From contig NC_069127.1 in NCBI RefSeq assembly GCF_026914265.1, forward strand, positions 19,523,045 to 19,587,044: a stretch of 64,000 nucleotides of DNA. The letters are read 5' to 3'. The position numbers and the translations under genes were made by a program. The stretch is from Mya arenaria (lineage: Eukaryota > Mollusca > Bivalvia > Myida > Myidae). The notes under the pieces are model-generated. The model searched no databases, was not told the DNA's origin, and saw only the letters and a program-made list of their open reading frames with translations. Shown one piece after another: positions 59,091 through 64,000 of the stretch; positions within the stretch are counted from its first letter, which is position 1; the number at the start of each line of letters is the position of its first letter.

Positions 59091-59200
59091 TTGAAGATCT
59101 GACCAAAAAATAACGAAGACGATGTTTTGTATACCGATTAAAATGAAGATTTGTTTTCAGTCATTTATCATGTGACCAATTAATACACATAACTTACATA

Positions 59201-59543
59201 TAACAATTACCCAGCCCCAGCCGCCGTCCGGAGCGGAAGGACCAACACAGCGAAGCTTCATGGTTCCATCGGGAGTGGGAGGACCAATTCGTTTGCGCTT
59301 TGTTGTACTGTCATGAGCGGGAGGACCGAATCGATGGCGCTCGGTGCCATCGTCCGGAGCGGTAGGACTAATTCGGCTGCGCTCTGTGGCATTGTCTGGA
59401 GCGGTAGGACTAATTCGGCTGCGCTCGGTGCCATCGTCCGAAGCGGTAGGACTAATTCGGCTGCGCTCTGTAGCATCGTTCTGTTCGGGAGATCCAGTGC
59501 ACTGGCACTCTGTGTTATTCGCCGCGTCGGATTGCACACACAT
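59201..59543 (-). pseudogene. Orphan transporter exon 1 (copy 3)
   Basis: On the minus strand an ATG frame codes the 14-residue repeats and the DGGWGWVIVI signature and ends at the same GTAAGT donor as in the intact gene. The exon is undamaged (one extra Thr codon), but the arm ends 110 bp beyond it and no exon 2 follows, so no transporter can be made from this locus. Confidence 0.88.
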
Positions 59544-59557
59544 AACCAGTTCTTAAA

Positions 59558-61469
59558 AGAAGGAAAATGATTTTTTTTCTATTTTTAGTTCAGCTTGATG
59601 TAACGGATCTCTTGTCATGGAATGGACCCAAAATTAACTTCGCTTTTAAAGATAGCCTGTGGAATTGGAATATTTGGTTAGTTTATTCTTGGGTCACCTT
59701 GATATATAGTTACCTTTCAATTAATTACATTTTCTTTCGTAGTTTAGGTGGACTAAAAATAAACACACAACCATAAACGAACTGGTCTGTGTTTTTATCA
59801 GCAGTCGTTTTCGTGTGCTATACATTTCATGTTTAAACAGATCCCTTAAAATTGGTTCATGTGTAACGCCTTAAATTATATACGCTAAAAATATTGGGAG
59901 CTATGTACATGGATTTAACCAAGACAATTACATCACGCAAGTAAAAAAATCCACCATAGTTCGGAGTTTTCTTAAACAATGATTTCAGGGCATGAATCCG
60001 TAATTTTGGGTAGGAAGCGGATACATTCAACAGTACTATTATATTCATGTAGTTCACGCATGCCACCGCTAGAAGGAAAGAAGGATGACCATCTACAAAC
60101 ACGCTAGAGAGATTGCGGACACTTCATGTACGGGTATGTTTACATGTGTGCTTTCTCACCCAGGTATGTGTATATTGTACACATCTCGATTTTTTTACAC
60201 GGTAGCACGAGGGAAATGTTCAGCGAGCCTATAACTTCAAGATTAAAGATAAGTTAGACAAGCTAGTGTTATACTCAACTGCAACTTTTGTCTGTATGTG
60301 TAGCTACACCTGCAAGCACACGTCGTGTTTCGCAAACTCGCTTGTGTACGTTCACAGTGGACATTGAAAGCGAACTCTCGATTTTCTCTGTCATTACGGG
60401 TTGAAAGGCACATTTTCTGATAGTTTCGCTGTCATACTTTTGTATGACAATGTTTACTTAAAAACAACGCTTGCGTATGTGCGTGAAGTTAGCAGCACAG
60501 CGGCATAGCAGCAAGCTGCTGGCAATAAGCTGATATGCTGTTGACAGCTAGCTGCTACATATTATTCTACGACTATGATAATATATTTACTTAACTTCTA
60601 GTGTTTATAATTGTATGTGTTTTATGGACAACAAATCAGTGTGTGTATACCACGTGATAAATTGCGTCATAATTGATTCGTCGGAAGGTAATATCGCTTA
60701 CGTTCCGAAATTGTTAGACTGAAGCAACATCGTTGATTAAGTCGCGGAGATAGTCCGGAGATGTGCACTAAATTACAATCGGTCAATGAATTTGTAAACA
60801 TATCTTCTCATGACAAATGCAAAATTTATATTTTGTAAACCGAAATTTAACGAGTCGTTTTACATTTACAAATACACACTTATATGTTTAGATATTTTAT
60901 TAGTTAGATAAACAGTAAAAAAATAAATAATAAATTATGTTTGTACAGAAATCTGATGAACAAACTTGAAAAATGTCATTCAATAAATGCGAAAATAGTT
61001 CGCTCGAAAAAAAAATCAGGTAGTCGAGAGATCTACTCCCTAAGTTGATCTCTTGTCCAGGTTTGCCTTAAAAGACGCTATGATTCTTGAAATAACCCTA
61101 CTTGAGGTCACAGTATTTGATGTCACACCATAAAAGATCGATAGGGCATGTAATCAAGATATTTCAAAATAAAAAAACGCAGTTATATATATTAACATAA
61201 ACATAAATAAAACCAACCGGATTTCCCTGAAAGACAGTCTATCTTGTTGACACCTTAATAATTAATCAACCAACGACCTTGTGAATGTTGACAAAATATT
61301 GTACGAGTTTAAGGACATATTTTCGAATAAACATATATGTTCTGGTCTCTTAAGGTCATTAGTTCTCTGTCTAGTAAAAGCGAAACAAAAATTACTGTTA
61401 ACGTTAAGTGAGCTTTCAGTTCAGGGAAACCCTTGCTTTTACATAATATTAATATTTTAAGGGATGAAT
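59558..61469. repeat. Intergenic flank of the right arm
   Basis: Inverted near-copy of 48830-50738. It has the same 5'-side GCAGCTAGCTGC-type self-complementary area (60480-60560) and a frame of 81 codons (60102-59857, minus) matching the 89-codon frame of the left arm. No recognised gene. Confidence 0.65.
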
Positions 61470-63581
61470 TTAAGCGGTTTGGCTGTTCTGTCTGGATGGT
61501 GGCGAGACAGAAGTAAAAATGTCAAGGAGGACGTTCTCCACTGAGCGGCTCTGTATGGCTTGTAAAATTCGTCCCAGCCACGTGTCGATAGCCGGTTGCC
61601 CGCAGTAGAACGGAATGTCCAGCTCCTTCCGAATAAAGTTGTACATTCGGCTAGTACCTGAAGAAATAAAACAAATATAATTACCATAAGTAAGGTATGC
61701 TAATTTCTTCACAAGTGTTCGATTATCATCAAACAAAATAATGTATTTTATGCTGTTGTTACTTTAATTACTATATAATTTTATCGTTTAACGGCAATAG
61801 GTTGATACGATCCGTTTGAAAATGATACAATGCGCAATATTAAACCATAACAGGTATCACAAATTAAACTGGACAGTATTAGTACCTTTTCCCATGTATT
61901 TCGATGCATCCATTTCTCCGTTACATGCCCGTTTGTAGAGGTTTCGCATCCGTTCATACACAACCATTTCCGCAGCAGCCTTCGTCCCCTGCATTCCCGA
62001 GGCTTCCTTGAGAGCCGCTATCCGTTCGTCGCACATGAACATAAGATCGTACCACTCCGTCTTCTCTAACAGATTGGTGGCCTCCGGGTACTGTTCCCGG
62101 AGCTTATCGGCCTCCTCCATGGCGAGATTCCTTAGGAGCCGTAGGTCCACGGCCTGGGCGGTCAGACATAACAGGTTAGTCACCATCATCTGTACGATCT
62201 CAACCGCCTCCGCCGTCAGCCGCGCGCTTACCAATGCCATCGAATTAACAGACTGGTTGTGTGTCTCAGCGCTTATCACGTGGTTGCTCATGGGGTTCAC
62301 AAAGTGGTCGAGCTCCGACATGTACGAAGCCATCGCTGTATCGCAGCCTTTGAATCCAAAGTCGAGATTTATATCACATCCGCTGAGATTTGGAGGTAGT
62401 CCAAAGTTCAGTTTTCCGTTCACAACTTCTTGAAATTGAGCTAGGAGCAGTTTCCCACACACACCCATCACTTGTCTGGTCTGATCCATGGCGATTGACA
62501 TGGTTTCTCCTTGGAAATTTGCTCCGTGGGCAATTGTGTTTGTTCGATGGTCAATGATGGGGTTATCATTGGCACTATTCAGCTCAATGGTGATACGCCT
62601 ACAAGCATCGACAAGAGTCTCGGCGACGGACCCAAGCCACTGTGGCGAGCTCCTCAGACTGTATCTGTCCTGCTTCAGGACGCCATACTTGTCTGGAAGA
62701 TGCATGTCTAGAGTGGTAATCGCCAACTGGCTGTCTTCAAGTACGCGTAGCATATTGCGAGCGATTTCCTTTTGGCCGAGATGTGGTAGGCACTCATGAA
62801 TCAGAGGGTGAAAACTTTCCGTTCTCCCGTGAAGAGCTTCCACTGACATTCCTGTGCACACTTGAGTTAGGAGTAGCATAAGATTGGCGTCATACAGAGT
62901 TGGCGCGGAAACACCCGCAGCGAATGAATCCGCATTGATAATAGCCAGTCCTTCTTTAGGCCCCAGGGTAATTGGCGTAATTCGGACCGCTTCGAGCGCT
63001 TTAGGACACGTTGTTTGAACTCCAGCGTGGACGACCTGTAAATCCGCACGGCCAATCATAGCCGCTGCGATGTAACCAAGAGGCATCAGGTCCCCGCTGG
63101 CGCTCACCGAGCCTCTTAGTGGGACTCGGGGCGTTATGTCGTGATTTATCAACTCCACCAGCACCTGGGGCACGTCAGGCCGCACGCCGGAGTATCCTTT
63201 CGCCAGACAGTTCGCACGCGTCACCATGGCAGCGCGTGTCAAATGCACGGGAAATACTCGACCCATTCCAGCATTCACGTGCCGAATTAAGGCTGTTTGT
63301 ACATCATCTAATTTACATGACCTTACTTCTGCGCTCCCGCCAAAACCTGTATTTATACCGTACACAATAAGCCCTTCGTCCAATTTCTCTTTAAGGTATT
63401 TTTGGTTTGAAACCATTTCATTTAAAGCGTCCTCGGCCAGAACGACCTTGACCCCGCTGTCGGCACTAAGGCCGAGAACCTCGGGTATAGAGAGTTGTCT
63501 CCCGTTTAAGATCACCGTGTCCTTGATCTTTCTACGCTCCTGTATCATGGCCAGCGTGGTCTTTACGTGACTTTCCGACAT
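61470..63581 (-). CDS. PAL-type aromatic amino acid ammonia-lyase, gene B (intact, two coding exons)
   Basis: Exons 63581-61886 and 61657-61470 (minus strand) join in phase 1 to 627 residues. It has the same MIO triad (Ala161-Ser162-Gly163), Tyr74, selectivity pair His101-Val102 and full-length C-terminus as gene A. Differences from A over exon 1 include Lys54Asn, Ile56Met, Val268Leu, Asp282Glu, Ser491Ala, Glu522Ala, Ile539Met and Val543Glu; none touches the motifs named for gene A. Residues at 522, 539 and 543 in B agree with the decayed copies C and F, so A carries the newer changes. There is no linked intact transporter on this side, only exon 1. Regulation is unknown; the leader intron acceptor CTTTAG precedes the ATG as in A. 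Confidence 0.92.
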
Positions 63582-64000
63582 TTTTCTTGGTAGTCTAAAG
63601 AAATATATAAATGTGCATGTAATTATATGGCACTACAATTTATTAATATGAAAACATTTAAAATGAACTTTCATTCTCAAGTCGCGATGATTCTCGAACT
63701 TGAAAACGTCTATATGTAATCTTTGTCATGGGGATCAAAAAGAATTGAAAATATGTACTATTATATTTTTAAATTAAAACGGTATGTATATACGTACCGC
63801 GAGTGTGGAATATTCAAAATCTGGTTTAAAATGTTGAAACAAATGAGAACGGTATTAAAAATGTTCGAAGATATTTTTAATTAGCTTAAGTTATATCTTT
63901 TAAATTTCTATTCCTTAACGGTTTTTGCTTTTGTAATTTTTTTACGATATGAAATTCTCGTATATAAATACAATTACACACCTTTTGCAGTAAGTCAATG
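63582..64000 (-). promoter_or_regulatory. Leader intron of lyase gene B
   Basis: It matches 46440-46720 inverted: the CTTTAGACTACCAAGAAAA acceptor region, AAAGTTCATTTTAAATG and ACTCGCGGTACGTAT. The leader exon and TATA region of gene B should lie just beyond the window. Confidence 0.5.

Larger units (their letters stand above)
59091..64000. repeat. Right arm of a large inverted repeat (left arm about 46440-51191)
   Basis: From 59091 the sequence is the reverse complement of 51191 leftwards, through transporter exon 1, the intergenic flank, lyase exons 2 and 1 and the lyase leader intron, to the window edge. Each arm is at least 4.7 kb and the spacer is 7.9 kb. The two lyase proteins differ at only about eight positions over exon 1. 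Non-coding parts show slightly more change, including small indels. Confidence 0.92.

Overview
The window looks like nuclear DNA of a multicellular animal, most likely a lophotrochozoan and plausibly a bivalve mollusc. It is AT-rich, its genes are split by GT-AG introns, it carries a 5'-truncated non-LTR retrotransposon and many short inverted-repeat elements and minisatellites, and it has animal families such as an ODF3/CIMAP sperm-flagellum protein and an SLC16 transporter. The species is inferred; nothing in the sequence names it.

Layout. (1) 1-12.5 kb: MITE-type repeats, one large low-complexity coding exon (+, 1745-2600), and the N-terminal exons of a Ser/Thr kinase on the minus strand (7741 down to 4028) whose 3' exons are not seen. 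(2) 12.5-25.3 kb: a four-exon ODF3/CIMAP1-like gene (+) with a 67-nt coding first exon. It matches the family from end to end except for one reading-frame break in the last exon. Its first intron holds a long-armed inverted-repeat element with a LINE inserted in one arm. (3) 26-64 kb: a locally amplified gene pair. The unit is a PAL-type aromatic amino acid ammonia-lyase gene followed head-to-tail by an SLC16/MCT-type transporter. Two lyase genes look intact (46721-48829, +; 63581-61470, -) and one transporter is complete (50739-55686, +). At least four decayed lyase copies, three partial transporter copies and several gene-free flanks of the same unit surround them.

The intact lyase genes sit in the two arms of a large inverted repeat: about 46.4-51.19 kb against 59.09 kb to the window end, with a 7.9-kb spacer that holds most of the transporter. 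The arms also share the downstream flank and transporter exon 1.

How the genes may work together: the lyase keeps the MIO-forming Ala-Ser-Gly, and at the substrate-selectivity position it has His-Val rather than the Phe-Leu of PAL. This points to tyrosine, giving p-coumarate plus ammonia, or to mixed Phe/Tyr use. An SLC16 protein could move the aromatic amino acid or the monocarboxylic product. A PAL-type enzyme co-amplified with a monocarboxylate-family transporter is the most notable system here: a candidate metabolic gene cluster in an animal genome. The function is inferred from sequence only.
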